A stretch of 64,000 bases of DNA from Qipengyuania citrea. GTDB lineage: Bacteria; Pseudomonadota; Alphaproteobacteria; Sphingomonadales; Sphingomonadaceae. The translations under genes were made by a program, and so were the position numbers. The notes below the pieces were generated by a model. That model ran no database searches. It saw only the letters and a program-made list of their open reading frames with translations, and was not told the DNA's origin. The stretch spans positions 310,001 to 374,000 of the forward strand of contig NZ_WTYG01000002.1 in NCBI RefSeq assembly GCF_009828015.1, given 5' to 3'. Positions 44,806 through 53,995 of this stretch are shown here, piece after piece; within the stretch, counting starts at the first letter, position 1, and the number at the start of each line of letters is the position of its first letter.

Positions 44806-45531
44806 ATGGGTTTTGCAGCCACCATTCTCACGCTCTATCCCGAGATGTTCCCCGGTCCGCTGGGGGTCAGCCTTGCCGGTCGCGCGCTCGAGCGCGGCGA
44901 CTGGTCGTGCGAGACCGTGCAGATCCGCGATTTCGCCACGGACAAGCACCGCACCGTCGACGATACGCCCGCGGGCGGCGGCGCGGGGATGGTGCTCAAA
45001 CCCGATGTGCTCGGCGCGGCGATCGCCAGCGTGGGCGAGGGGCGGCCGATCCTTGCCATGACGCCGCGCGGCAAGCCGATATCGCAGGCGCGCATCCGCG
45101 CCATCGCGCAGGGCCCCGGCGTGGCCATCTTGTGCGGCCGTTTCGAAGGGTTCGACGAACGCATTTTCGAGGCCTATCCGCAGATCGAGCAGGTCAGCCT
45201 CGCCGATATCGTCCTGTCGGGCGGCGAGACCGCTGCGCTGGCCATTCTCGACGCTTGCATTCGCCTGCTTCCCGGCGTAATGGGCGCGCCCGATAGCGGA
45301 GTCGAGGAGTCCTACGAGAACGGGCTCATCGAATACCCGCAATATACCCGACCTCAGCAATGGGAAGGGCGCACGATCCCTGAAGTGCTGCGATCGGGGG
45401 ATCATGCGAAGATCGCTGCTTGGCGCAAGGCAAGGAGCGAAGACGATACTCGGTTACGCAGGCCGGACCTTTGGGAGCGTTACTGTGACGCTCGGGACCG
45501 ACCTGCCTCTGGCGCGCGGCGAAAAGACTAA
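44806..45531 (+). CDS. trmD: tRNA (guanine-37-N1)-methyltransferase
   Basis: Methylates G37 next to the anticodon, preventing frameshifts. 241 residues of SPOUT fold: [13 protein letters not shown], the trefoil-knot region [14 protein letters not shown] ... [13 protein letters not shown] and [22 protein letters not shown], then the C-domain with [19 protein letters not shown]. The start is at ATG 44806. It lies 12 nt before rplS. Confidence 0.95.
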   Translation: MGFAATILTLYPEMFPGPLGVSLAGRALERGDWSCETVQIRDFATDKHRTVDDTPAGGGAGMVLKPDVLGAAIASVGEGRPILAMTPRGKPISQARIRAIAQGPGVAILCGRFEGFDERIFEAYPQIEQVSLADIVLSGGETAALAILDACIRLLPGVMGAPDSGVEESYENGLIEYPQYTRPQQWEGRTIPEVLRSGDHAKIAAWRKARSEDDTRLRRPDLWERYCDARDRPASGARRKD

Positions 45532-45543
45532 GGATACGGTTCG

Positions 45544-45912
45544 ATGAACCTCATTCAGCAGCTCGAAGCGGAAGCTATCGAGAACCTCGGGAAGGAAATC
45601 CCCGAATTCCGCGCCGGTGACACCGTGCGCGTCGGCGTCCGCGTTGTCGAAGGCAACCGCGAACGCGTCCAGAATTTCGAAGGCGTTGTCATTGCCCGCT
45701 CGAACCGCGGCATGGGCAGCAACTTCACCGTGCGCAAGATGTCGTTCGGCGAAGGTGTGGAACGCGTGTTCCCGCTCTACTCGCCGATCATCGACAGCAT
45801 CACCGTGGTGCGTCGCGGCATCGTGCGTCGTGCCAAGCTCTATTACCTGCGCGGCCGCACCGGCAAGCGCGCGCGTATCGCGGAACGCCGCGACAACGCG
45901 CCCAAGGCGTAA
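45544..45912 (+). CDS. rplS: 50S ribosomal protein L19
   Basis: 122 residues: [47 protein letters not shown] as in L19, then [16 protein letters not shown] and [13 protein letters not shown]. It lies 12 nt after trmD and ends the block, with a terminator 34 nt beyond. Confidence 0.97.
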   Translation: MNLIQQLEAEAIENLGKEIPEFRAGDTVRVGVRVVEGNRERVQNFEGVVIARSNRGMGSNFTVRKMSFGEGVERVFPLYSPIIDSITVVRRGIVRRAKLYYLRGRTGKRARIAERRDNAPKA

Positions 45913-45945
45913 GCGCAAACAGCAGTTCTCTTCGCGAGAATCTTG

Positions 45946-45978
45946 GGGCGGTTTTCCTTCGGGGAGACCGCCCTTTTT
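45946..45978 (+). terminator. Rho-independent terminator after rplS
   Basis: GGGCGGT (45946-45952) pairs with ACCGCCC (45967-45973), apical TTCG loop, followed by TTTTT. Confidence 0.85.
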
Positions 45979-46113
45979 GCATCTTGCGCCGCAGTTGCCG
46001 GGGGAGGGAGCACAAGCCTTTACCCGGGCCGGCGGGGCATGGCGCGGGCCCGGTGCTTGCAATCGCGCCACCGCGTTGCGAGGAAGCAGCCGATCGATCC
46101 TTGGGGAGAACCT

Positions 46114-48402
46114 ATGAAAGCCATGTCCCTTGCCGCCGCGCTGGCGTTCGGCACCTGCCTGTCCGCCCCGGCCAATGCCCAGACCACTACGGAGACCGCG
46201 CCCATGGACCTGACCTTCGAGCGTGTCTTCGCCTCGCCCGGCCTCGATGGGCCGACGCCGCGCAAGGTGAAGCTGTCCCCCGACGGGCGTTATCTTACCG
46301 TGTTGCGCAATCGCGCCGCCGACCGCGAACGCTACGATCTGTGGGCCTATGACCGCAATGCGGGCGAATGGGCGATGCTGGTCGACAGCGAGGTGCTGGG
46401 TTCGGGCCGCGAACTGTCCGAGGAGGAGAAGATGCAGCGCGAGCGCGCGCGGGTCGGCAGCCTGAAGGGCATCATCGACTATCAGTGGACCGAGGATGGC
46501 ACCGGCGTGCTGGTCCCGCTCGATGGCGATCTCTACCTCGCGCGAGTGGGCGGGGAAGTGGTACGGCTGACCGATACCGAGGAAAGCGAACTCAATCCCG
46601 CGCTCAGCAATACGGGCAGCCACGTTTCCTTCGTCCGCGATCGCCAGCTGTGGGTCGGCGAGACGGGGGGCGAGGCCGCACCGATTACGCCGCGCGAGGG
46701 CGAGGCGGTACGCTGGGGCGAGGCCGAGTTCGTCGCGCAGGAGGAAATGGGCCGGATGACCGGCTATTGGTGGAGCCCCGACGACCGGCGCATCGCGGTC
46801 GAGCGCTTCGACGAGAGCATGGTCGGCATCGTGACGCGGGCGGCGATCGGCGCGACGGGCACCAGGGTGTTCGACCAGCGCTATCCGGTCGCGGGCAGCG
46901 AAAACGCCGATGTCGAACTCTATGTGATGGATCCCGACGGCGAGAACCGGGTGAAGGTCGATCTCGCCGCGCATCAGGAGCCGGGAATCTATACCGAAGG
47001 CGATCCGACCGATTTCTATCTCGCCCGGGTGGACTGGGCGCCCGATGGCAGCGCGCTCTACGTCCAGCGCCAGAACCGCGAGCAGACCGTGCTCGACATG
47101 CTCCGGGTCGATCCGGAGACGGGCGCCGTGTCGCCGGTCTTCACCGAAAAGGCCGCGGTTGCGGATTACTGGATCAATCTTGGTGACGATTACAAGCTGC
47201 TCCAGGATGGCAGCCTGGTCTGGTGGTCCGAGCGCGACGGCTTTGGTCACCTCTATCGCTATTCTGCCGACGATGGCTGGAAGGATGCACGCCAGCTTAC
47301 GCGCGGGTCATTCGTCGTCACCAAGTTGGTGGGTGTGGACCAAGCAGCGGAGCGCCTGTTCTATCTCGCCACAAGCGAAGAGGACCCGCTCGAACAGCAT
47401 ATCTATGCGCTCGATTATGCCGATCCCTCCGCGCAACCGCTGCAGCTGACCGAAAGCGGCTTCACCCATACGGCGACGATGGACGGGACGGGGCAGACGC
47501 TCGTCATCATCCGCTCGAACGACGACACGCCGCCACAGAGCTACATCGCCGACCAGGAGGGGCAGCGCCTCGCATGGATCGAGGAGAACGCGCTCGATGC
47601 GGATCATCCCTACGCGCCCTACCTCGCCAGCCACCGGCCGACGCAATACGGCACGATCCCAGCCGAGGACGGCACGCCGCTGCACTGGGAAATGATCACG
47701 CCCGAAATGGAGCCGGGCAAGCGCTATCCAGTCTATTACTATCATTACAGCGGGCCGGGCCCGCAGATCGTCAACCGGGGCTGGAATGGCGCGTTGCCCC
47801 AGGCTATCGTCGACAGGGGCTATATCTGGTTCGCGCTCGACAATCGCGGCAGCAATTATCGCGGGGTTGCCTTCGAACAGCCGATCTACCGGGCGATGGG
47901 CGGGGTCGAAGTGCGCGACCAGAAGGCCGGGGCGGAATATCTCAGGACGCTCGACTTCGTCGATCCGGACAAGATCGCCGTGGATGGCTGGTCCTATGGC
48001 GGCTACATGACGCTGAAGCAGTTGCAGGCCGACCCGGGCCTCTACGCCGCGGGCATCAGCGGCGCGCCGGTGACCCGCTGGGAGCTCTACGACACGCATT
48101 ATACCGAGCGTTACATGGGCACGCCGCAAGACGACGGCGCAGCCTATGATGCCGCCAGCGCGATTCCCGATGCGACGAAGATAAGCGATCCGCTGCTGAT
48201 CATCCACGGCATGGCCGATGACAATGTGGTGTTCGAAAACGCGACCGAGATCATCTCCGCGATGCAGGAAGCCAATGTGCCGTTCGAGATGATGCTCTAT
48301 CCCGGATATACGCACCGTGTTTCGGGCGAACAGATCTCGCCGCATCGCTACAACACCGTGTTCCGCTTCCTTGAGAGCCATGGTGTAACCCCGCCCGAGT
48401 GA
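46114..48402 (+). CDS. Exported S9-family (dipeptidyl-peptidase IV-like) serine peptidase
   Basis: 762 residues with a signal peptide (AAALAFGTCLSAPANA). A beta-propeller region (about 30-510, with WSPDDRRIAVERFDE and the Glu motif in WGEAEFVAQEEMGR that binds the peptide N-terminus in DPP IV) precedes an alpha/beta-hydrolase domain. Catalytic triad: S627 in GWSYGGYM, D702 in GMADDNVV, H734 in YPGYTHRV. It should act in the periplasm on N-terminal dipeptides. GGGGAGAA precedes the ATG; longer in-frame extension upstream overlaps the rplS terminator and is rejected. Confidence 0.9.
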   Translation: MKAMSLAAALAFGTCLSAPANAQTTTETAPMDLTFERVFASPGLDGPTPRKVKLSPDGRYLTVLRNRAADRERYDLWAYDRNAGEWAMLVDSEVLGSGRELSEEEKMQRERARVGSLKGIIDYQWTEDGTGVLVPLDGDLYLARVGGEVVRLTDTEESELNPALSNTGSHVSFVRDRQLWVGETGGEAAPITPREGEAVRWGEAEFVAQEEMGRMTGYWWSPDDRRIAVERFDESMVGIVTRAAIGATGTRVFDQRYPVAGSENADVELYVMDPDGENRVKVDLAAHQEPGIYTEGDPTDFYLARVDWAPDGSALYVQRQNREQTVLDMLRVDPETGAVSPVFTEKAAVADYWINLGDDYKLLQDGSLVWWSERDGFGHLYRYSADDGWKDARQLTRGSFVVTKLVGVDQAAERLFYLATSEEDPLEQHIYALDYADPSAQPLQLTESGFTHTATMDGTGQTLVIIRSNDDTPPQSYIADQEGQRLAWIEENALDADHPYAPYLASHRPTQYGTIPAEDGTPLHWEMITPEMEPGKRYPVYYYHYSGPGPQIVNRGWNGALPQAIVDRGYIWFALDNRGSNYRGVAFEQPIYRAMGGVEVRDQKAGAEYLRTLDFVDPDKIAVDGWSYGGYMTLKQLQADPGLYAAGISGAPVTRWELYDTHYTERYMGTPQDDGAAYDAASAIPDATKISDPLLIIHGMADDNVVFENATEIISAMQEANVPFEMMLYPGYTHRVSGEQISPHRYNTVFRFLESHGVTPPE

Positions 48403-48487
48403 GGCTTTAGGGTGCGCAAACGTATGTGCGCTTGCGGGGGCGCAGCTAATCGCTATCTCGGCGACACAGAAATACTGGAGATGTAAT

Positions 48488-49513
48488 TTGGGTTATCGTG
48501 TTGCCGTGGTCGGTGCGACCGGGAATGTCGGCCGGGAAATGATGCAGGTCCTGGCAGAACGCGGCTTCCCCTGCGACGAGGTGGCAGCGGTTGCCAGCAG
48601 CCGCTCGCAGGGCACCGAAGTCGAATTCGGCGACACGGGCAAGATGCTCAAATGCAAGAACATCGAGCATTTCGACTGGGCCGGCTGGGACATCGCGCTG
48701 TTTTCCGCGGGCAGCGGACCGGCCAAGGAATATGCGCCCAAGGCGGCGGCGGCCGGCTGCGTCGTCATCGACAACAGCTCGCTCTACCGCATGGATCCCG
48801 ATGTGCCGCTGATCGTGCCCGAGGTGAACCCCGAGGCGATCCACGATTATGCCAAGCGCAACATCATCGCCAATCCCAACTGCTCGACCGCGCAGCTGGT
48901 GGTGGCGCTTGCGCCGCTGCACAGGGCGGCGCGGATCAAGCGCGTGGTGGTCTCGACTTACCAGTCGGTCTCGGGCGCAGGCAAGGCGGGGATGGACGAG
49001 CTGTTCCAGCAGAGCCGCGCGATCTTTGTCGGGGACTCGATCGAGCCGGTGAAGTTCACCAAGCAGATCGCCTTCAACGTCATCCCGCATATCGATGTCT
49101 TCATGGACGATGGTTCGACCAAGGAAGAATGGAAGATGGTGGTCGAGACCAAGAAGATTCTCGACTCCAAGATCAAGCTCAACGCGACCTGCGTGCGGGT
49201 GCCGGTGTTCGTCGGCCACGCCGAGGCGGTGAATATCGAGTTCGAGGACGAACTGTCGGCCGAACAGGCGCAGGACATCCTGCGCGAGGCCCCCGGCATC
49301 ATGCTCGTCGACAAGCGCGAGGACGAGGGATACGTCACCCCGGTCGAGGCGGCGGGCGACAGCGCGACCTACATCAGCCGCGTGCGCGACGACCCGACGG
49401 TCGACAATGGCATCACGCTGTGGTGCGTCTCCGACAATCTGCGCAAGGGCGCCGCGCTTAATGCGGTGCAGATTGCCGAGCTCCTCGGCCGCGAATGCCT
49501 CAAGAAGGGATGA
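48488..49513 (+). CDS. asd: Aspartate-semialdehyde dehydrogenase
   Basis: Reduces aspartyl phosphate for lysine/DAP, methionine and threonine synthesis. 341 residues: YRVAVVGATGNVGREMM nucleotide loop, FSAGSGPAKEYAPKAA, catalytic C132 in ANPNCSTAQL, and VSTYQSVSGAGKAG. The start codon is TTG (48488) with GGAG 7 nt before; no ATG fits the family N-terminus. The following lipoprotein gene overlaps the stop as ATGA. Confidence 0.94.
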   Translation: MGYRVAVVGATGNVGREMMQVLAERGFPCDEVAAVASSRSQGTEVEFGDTGKMLKCKNIEHFDWAGWDIALFSAGSGPAKEYAPKAAAAGCVVIDNSSLYRMDPDVPLIVPEVNPEAIHDYAKRNIIANPNCSTAQLVVALAPLHRAARIKRVVVSTYQSVSGAGKAGMDELFQQSRAIFVGDSIEPVKFTKQIAFNVIPHIDVFMDDGSTKEEWKMVVETKKILDSKIKLNATCVRVPVFVGHAEAVNIEFEDELSAEQAQDILREAPGIMLVDKREDEGYVTPVEAAGDSATYISRVRDDPTVDNGITLWCVSDNLRKGAALNAVQIAELLGRECLKKG

Positions 49514-50067
49514 TCCGCGCCGCCCTCCTGCTTGCGCTCCCGCTGGCCCTGGCGGGATGCGGTTCGGCGCCGGACCAGCCCGCCGCGGAAGCGGGCGAGC
49601 AGGGCGATGCAGCGCAGCAGCGCATCGCGCAGGCGCGGATCGTAGTGAACGCCGACGGGCTTTCGGCGAGCGGCGAAACGCTCGGCTTCAGCACACCGCG
49701 TGCTGAGGTCGATGCCCTGGCCGAGCAAGCGTTCGGCGCAGCGCCCGCAAAGTCGCGCAATGAAGAATGCGGCGCAGGGCCGATGGATTTCAGCCAGTTC
49801 GGTCCGCTGCAGATCGCCTATCTCGACGGCAGCTTTGCCGGCTGGTTCCTCCGCGCCGGCGAAGGCGTGGTTACCGCGGATGGCATCGCCCCCGGTGTGA
49901 CGACCTTGGACGCATTGCAGGACGAGCGGCAGGCACAGCAGCTCGACACCACGCTGGAGGGCGAGTTCCAGTACACGACGGGCGATTACGGCACGATCAC
50001 CGGCTTCGCCGCGCCCGATGGATCGATCGACGCGCTGCAGGCCGGAATTAGCTGCTTCTTCCGTTGA
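49510..50067 (+). CDS. Lipoprotein of unknown function
   Basis: 185 residues: signal ending in lipobox LALAGC (Cys16), an Ala/Glu/Gln-rich linker, then a mature domain with three further Cys (two likely paired: EECGAGPM and GISCFFR). The motif QIAYLDGSFAGWFLRAGEGVVTADGIAPGVTTLDAL suggests a small beta-rich fold. ATGA overlap with asd means coupled translation. No family recognised. Confidence 0.75.
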   Translation: MIRAALLLALPLALAGCGSAPDQPAAEAGEQGDAAQQRIAQARIVVNADGLSASGETLGFSTPRAEVDALAEQAFGAAPAKSRNEECGAGPMDFSQFGPLQIAYLDGSFAGWFLRAGEGVVTADGIAPGVTTLDALQDERQAQQLDTTLEGEFQYTTGDYGTITGFAAPDGSIDALQAGISCFFR

Positions 50068-50068
50068 A

Positions 50069-50146
50069 CGTCATCCCGGCTCGAGCCGGGATATTGTTCC
50101 ACCTGCCGCAACACCGACAGCGGACCCGGCTTTCGCTGGGACGACG
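50069..50146. repeat. REP-like palindromic element (78 bp) after the lipoprotein gene
   Basis: Begins one base after the stop codon. It contains a perfect 20-bp palindrome (50073-50092) centred on CTCGAG, and a second partial stem (CCCGGC/GCTGGG, 50125-50140). The outer ends CGTCATCCCGGC and GCTGGGACGACG are themselves imperfectly inverted, giving a larger fold. The sequence matches the element at 35629-35709. Confidence 0.7.
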
Positions 50147-50165
50147 GAGATGTATAAGTCCCTGC

Positions 50166-50813
50166 ATGACCCTGACCGCAGAGCTCTATTTCAGCTTCCG
50201 TTCGCCCTACAGCTATCTTTCGGTCGGCCGGTACCGCGCCATGGCCGAGGAATACGATCTCGACATCGCGCTTCGTCCCGTCTGGCCGCTGGCAATCCGC
50301 GAACCCGACTTTTTCGAGCGCAACCATCCCAACTGGCTGGCCTATACGCTGCGCGACATGATGCGCGTGGCGCAGTTCCACGGCATTGCCTTCGGGGCGC
50401 CGCGCCCCGATCCAATCGTGCAGGATGCCGCCACACGCAAGATCGCCGCCGAGCAGCCCTATATCCGCCACGTCACGCGGATGGGCCAGGCTGCGGCACG
50501 AAGAGGCAAGTGTCTCGTCTTCGCGCATGAGGCGGGGCAGTTGATCTGGGGCGGGCAGGAAAACTGGCACGAGGGCGACCACCTCGCCGGCGCGCTGACC
50601 CGCGCCGGGCTCGACGCGGCGGAGATCGATCGCGAGGTCGCCGCCGAGGAAGACACGCTCGACGCCGAAATCGCTGCCAACCAGGATGCACTCGAGGCCT
50701 CGGGTCATTGGGGCGTGCCGACGCTGGTGTTCGAGGGCGAACCGTTCTTCGGCCAGGACCGTATCGAAATGGCGCGCTGGCGCATGGAACAGCAGGGGCT
50801 GGCGAAGCGATGA
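50166..50813 (+). CDS. DsbA-family, 2-hydroxychromene-2-carboxylate isomerase-like protein
   Basis: 215 residues with a thioredoxin-like fold: ELYFSFRSPYSYLSVGRY at the N-terminus (a Ser/Pro in place of a CxxC, as in HCCA isomerases and kappa-class glutathione transferases) and a C-terminal GHWGVPTLVFEGEPFFGQDRIEM. These are glutathione-dependent isomerases or related enzymes; the substrate is unknown. It overlaps the hydrolase gene as ATGA. Confidence 0.82.
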   Translation: MTLTAELYFSFRSPYSYLSVGRYRAMAEEYDLDIALRPVWPLAIREPDFFERNHPNWLAYTLRDMMRVAQFHGIAFGAPRPDPIVQDAATRKIAAEQPYIRHVTRMGQAAARRGKCLVFAHEAGQLIWGGQENWHEGDHLAGALTRAGLDAAEIDREVAAEEDTLDAEIAANQDALEASGHWGVPTLVFEGEPFFGQDRIEMARWRMEQQGLAKR

Positions 50814-51565
50814 CCACCGATTTCTTCGACAGTTTCGACGGCACGCGGCTGGCGCTGCATCGGCATGGGAGAGGGCGGCCGTTCGTCCTCCTACACGGCC
50901 TGTTCTCCAGCGCGCAGATGAACTGGATCAAATGGGGGCATCACGAGGCGATCGCCGCGCAGGGGTTCGAAGTGTTGATGCTCGATTTCCGCGTGCATGG
51001 CGACAGCGCGGCGCCGCATGATCCCGATAGCTATCCGAGCAATGTGCTGGTGCGCGACGTGGCCGCGCTGGTCGATCATCTCGGGCTCGACGATTACGAC
51101 CTTGGCGGCTTCTCGCTTGGCGCGCGCACATCGCTGCACGGCGCGGCGCACGGCGTGCTGACGCCTGCGCATCTGGTCATAGGCGGCATGGGGACCGCGG
51201 GGCTGGGCGAATGGCAGCGCCGCGCCGCCAAGTTCCGCCGCGTGATCGACGAGTTCGATGCCATTCCCAAGGGCGATCCTGACTATTTCTCAATGCAGTT
51301 CCTCAAGTCGCAAGGGGTCGACCGAGTCGCGGCGCGGCTACTGCTTGGCACCATGCCCGATCTCGATCTCGCCTTGCTCGACAATATCACCATGCCCACG
51401 CTGGTCGTGTGCGGTGACGAGGACCGCGACAATGGCTCGGCCGCCGATCTGGCGGAGCGCCTGCCCGATGCGGATTTCGCCGAAGTGCCGGGTACGCATA
51501 TGAGCAGCGTCACCAAGCCCGACCTCGGGCAGGCGATCGCCGACTGGCTGGGAGCGCAGGCATAG
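50810..51565 (+). CDS. Alpha/beta-fold hydrolase
   Basis: 251 residues: oxyanion loop VLLHGLFSS, nucleophile S102 in GGFSLGA, an acid candidate in VVCGDEDRDNG, and His in PGTHMSS. It could be an esterase, thioesterase or carbon-carbon hydrolase. It starts at ATGA with the upstream isomerase-like gene, and its TAG stop overlaps the apparent ATA start of the next gene. Confidence 0.85.
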   Translation: MTTDFFDSFDGTRLALHRHGRGRPFVLLHGLFSSAQMNWIKWGHHEAIAAQGFEVLMLDFRVHGDSAAPHDPDSYPSNVLVRDVAALVDHLGLDDYDLGGFSLGARTSLHGAAHGVLTPAHLVIGGMGTAGLGEWQRRAAKFRRVIDEFDAIPKGDPDYFSMQFLKSQGVDRVAARLLLGTMPDLDLALLDNITMPTLVVCGDEDRDNGSAADLAERLPDADFAEVPGTHMSSVTKPDLGQAIADWLGAQA

Positions 51566-52083
51566 GCAGACCCGCGCCTGCGCTGACCTGGTGGCTGTGG
51601 GGCCTGCTGGCCTTCGCCGTCGTCGTCGCGCTGAGCCTGGCGGTGACCGCGCCCAACGATGTGACGCTGGGCATTGCCGAACACCAGGCGGCCGGCACTG
51701 CTGCACGGGTCGATGCCATCCAAGCACAGTGGCATGCGGGCGGCGTGCGTCCGCTGGCCGTCTTCGCAATGTTCGGCGATCTGGTCTTTATCGGCATCTA
51801 TGGCGCAGGCAGCTGGATCGCCGGCCGCAGTTTCATGCGCATGGGTGGCACGGTGCGGACGATCGGCGCGGTCGTCGCAGCCGCGGCGCTGGTATTCGTG
51901 CTGACCGATTATACCGAAACGCTGCTGCAGCTGGCCCAATTGCTGCGCGATGCGGGGGCCGACCGGCTGGCCGGTATCGCGGCGACGGTGCGTCCGATCA
52001 AGAACGCGACGTGGGCCGCGACCTTCGTCGGCGTCGTCGCAGCGTGGCTCATCCTGCGCTTGCTTCCGCAACCGCTTGATTAA
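51562..52083 (+). CDS. Membrane protein with four predicted helices, unusual start
   Basis: Formally the first standard start in frame is GTG 51643, but the frame stays open upstream and encodes a clear membrane helix (LTWWLWGLLAFAVVVALSLAV) that would then be lost. The only start-like codon placed after a good ribosome site (GGAG at 51551-51554, 7-nt spacing) is ATA 51562-51564, overlapping the hydrolase TAG as ATAG. From there the product is 173 residues with helices near 9-28, 65-80, 92-112 and 148-166. CTG 51583 is another option. No family recognised. Confidence 0.55.
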   Translation: MGRPAPALTWWLWGLLAFAVVVALSLAVTAPNDVTLGIAEHQAAGTAARVDAIQAQWHAGGVRPLAVFAMFGDLVFIGIYGAGSWIAGRSFMRMGGTVRTIGAVVAAAALVFVLTDYTETLLQLAQLLRDAGADRLAGIAATVRPIKNATWAATFVGVVAAWLILRLLPQPLD

Positions 52084-52147
52084 GCGCCCCGGCAGGTGCA
52101 ATTCGGTAGCACGTGCAACCAGATTACCCGATCCTGAGAGGACCCGC

Positions 52148-53995
52148 ATGAAATTCGCAACCGTCGCGCTCTCCGCGCTTGCCGTCTCGCTGGCCACGCC
52201 CGCAATGGCCGACCATCACGCTGCCGGAACCGAGGCGGCGGCCAGCGCCTACCCGATGACGCCGCAGGGCGCGGCCGACTGGGTGGCCGTGGTCGAGAAT
52301 GACATGTTCGATTTCTCGGTCGAATACGGACGCGTGCTGTGGCTCAACAACACTTACATCGTCCATGACAGCGACCAGCTTGCGGCGAAATACGGCGCCG
52401 AGGCGACAGAGAAGTCGGTCCGCTACGCCAATGAAGCGGCGAAATATGCGCGCGTCGAGGGGCTCGATGCCGAAGTCGCGCGCAAACTCGATATCCTGCG
52501 CAACGGCATCGTCATGCCCGCTCCGGTCCGCGATGGCGCGGCGACCGAGCTGAACGAAATCGCAACCAAGCTCGGCTCGGCCTATGGTAAGGGCAAAGGC
52601 ACGCTCAATGGCGAGGAAATCAACGGCAGCGACATTGTGGCCGAGATGGGCAACCTCGATCGCACCCCCGCTGAACTGGCCGAGATGTGGGCCAGCTGGC
52701 ACGACAATGTCGGTGCGCCCATGCGCGGCGACTACCAGCGCATGATCGCCATCGCCAACGAAGGCTCGAAGGAACTCGGTTTCGCCGATCTCGGCGCGAT
52801 GTGGCGTTCGAACTACGACATGGACCCCGACCAGTTCGCAGCCGAGACCGAGCGCATGTGGCAGGAAGTGAAGCCGCTCTACATGGCGCTGCACACCTAT
52901 GTCCGGGGCAAGCTCAACGCCAAGTACGGCGCCGAAGTGCAACCCGCTGACGGCCCGATCCGCGCCGACCTGCTCGGCAATATGTGGGCGCAGGAATGGG
53001 GCAATATCTATCCGCTGGTCGCGCCCGAGGGAGCCGGCGACATCGGTTATGACCTCACCGACCTGATCAGCGCCAAGGGTCTCGACGAGATCGAGATGGT
53101 CCGGACCGGTGAACAGTTCTTCTCCTCGCTCGGTTTCGAGCCGCTGCCGGACACGTTCTGGGAACGCAGCCAGTTCGTGAAGCCGCAGGACCGCGAGGTC
53201 GTATGTCACGCCAGCGCGTGGGACGTGGACAATGTCGACGACCTGCGCATCAAGATGTGCATCAAGAAGAACGCGGACGATTTCATCACGATCCACCACG
53301 AGCTGGGCCACAACTATTACCAGCGCGCCTACAACCAGCAGGACTATCTGCACCTCAACGGCGCCAATGACGGGTTCCACGAGGCCATCGGCGACATGAT
53401 CGCGCTTTCGATCACGCCCGAATACCTGGTGCAGATCGACATGCTCGACGAGGCGGACGTGCCCAGCGCGGACAAGGATATCGGCCTGCTGCTGCGGCAG
53501 GCGATGGACAAGGTCGCCTTCCTGCCCTTCGGCCTGATGGTCGACCGTTATCGCTGGCAGCTGTTCGACGGCACCATCCCGGCCGACCAGCTGAACAAGG
53601 GGTGGAACGATTTGCGGCTCGAATACCAGGGGATCGTCCCGCCGGTGGAGCGCGATGAAAGCGGGTTCGACGCCGGCGCGAAGTACCACATCCCCGGCAA
53701 CGTGCCTTACACGCGCTATTTCCTTGCGCGGATCCTGCAGTTCCAGTTCTTCAAGGCCGCCTGCGACCAGGCGGGCTGGGAAGGGCCGCTGCACCGCTGC
53801 TCGTTCTACGGCAATGAGGAAGTCGGCAAGAACCTCGCCGCCATGCTCGAAATGGGCGCCAGCAAGCCGTGGCCCGATGCGCTCGAAGCCTTCACCGGCG
53901 AGCGGCAGATGAGCGGCACGGCAATGGTCGAGTACTTCGCTCCGCTGAAGGCGTGGCTCGACGAACAGAACGCCGGCCAGACCGAAGGATGGTAA
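52148..53995 (+). CDS. Exported M2-family peptidyl-dipeptidase (ACE homologue)
   Basis: 615 residues with a signal peptide (MKFATVALSALAVSLATPAMA). The gluzincin site HHELGH (H384, E385, H388) and third zinc ligand E412 in HEAIGD are intact; LWLNNTYI, MWAQEWGNIY and VCHASAWDV are ACE blocks. Full single-domain ACE length. It releases C-terminal dipeptides, presumably in the periplasm. GAGAGGAC precedes the ATG. The TAA stop lies inside the start of the next gene (ATGGTAA). Confidence 0.93.
   Translation: MKFATVALSALAVSLATPAMADHHAAGTEAAASAYPMTPQGAADWVAVVENDMFDFSVEYGRVLWLNNTYIVHDSDQLAAKYGAEATEKSVRYANEAAKYARVEGLDAEVARKLDILRNGIVMPAPVRDGAATELNEIATKLGSAYGKGKGTLNGEEINGSDIVAEMGNLDRTPAELAEMWASWHDNVGAPMRGDYQRMIAIANEGSKELGFADLGAMWRSNYDMDPDQFAAETERMWQEVKPLYMALHTYVRGKLNAKYGAEVQPADGPIRADLLGNMWAQEWGNIYPLVAPEGAGDIGYDLTDLISAKGLDEIEMVRTGEQFFSSLGFEPLPDTFWERSQFVKPQDREVVCHASAWDVDNVDDLRIKMCIKKNADDFITIHHELGHNYYQRAYNQQDYLHLNGANDGFHEAIGDMIALSITPEYLVQIDMLDEADVPSADKDIGLLLRQAMDKVAFLPFGLMVDRYRWQLFDGTIPADQLNKGWNDLRLEYQGIVPPVERDESGFDAGAKYHIPGNVPYTRYFLARILQFQFFKAACDQAGWEGPLHRCSFYGNEEVGKNLAAMLEMGASKPWPDALEAFTGERQMSGTAMVEYFAPLKAWLDEQNAGQTEGW

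Noticed and set aside
44319..44831. A minus-strand frame opposite the small membrane gene before trmD
   Set aside because: Composition is antisense-like, and it also runs across the trmD start; the plus-strand frame has a better signal (membrane segments, G+C-rich third positions).
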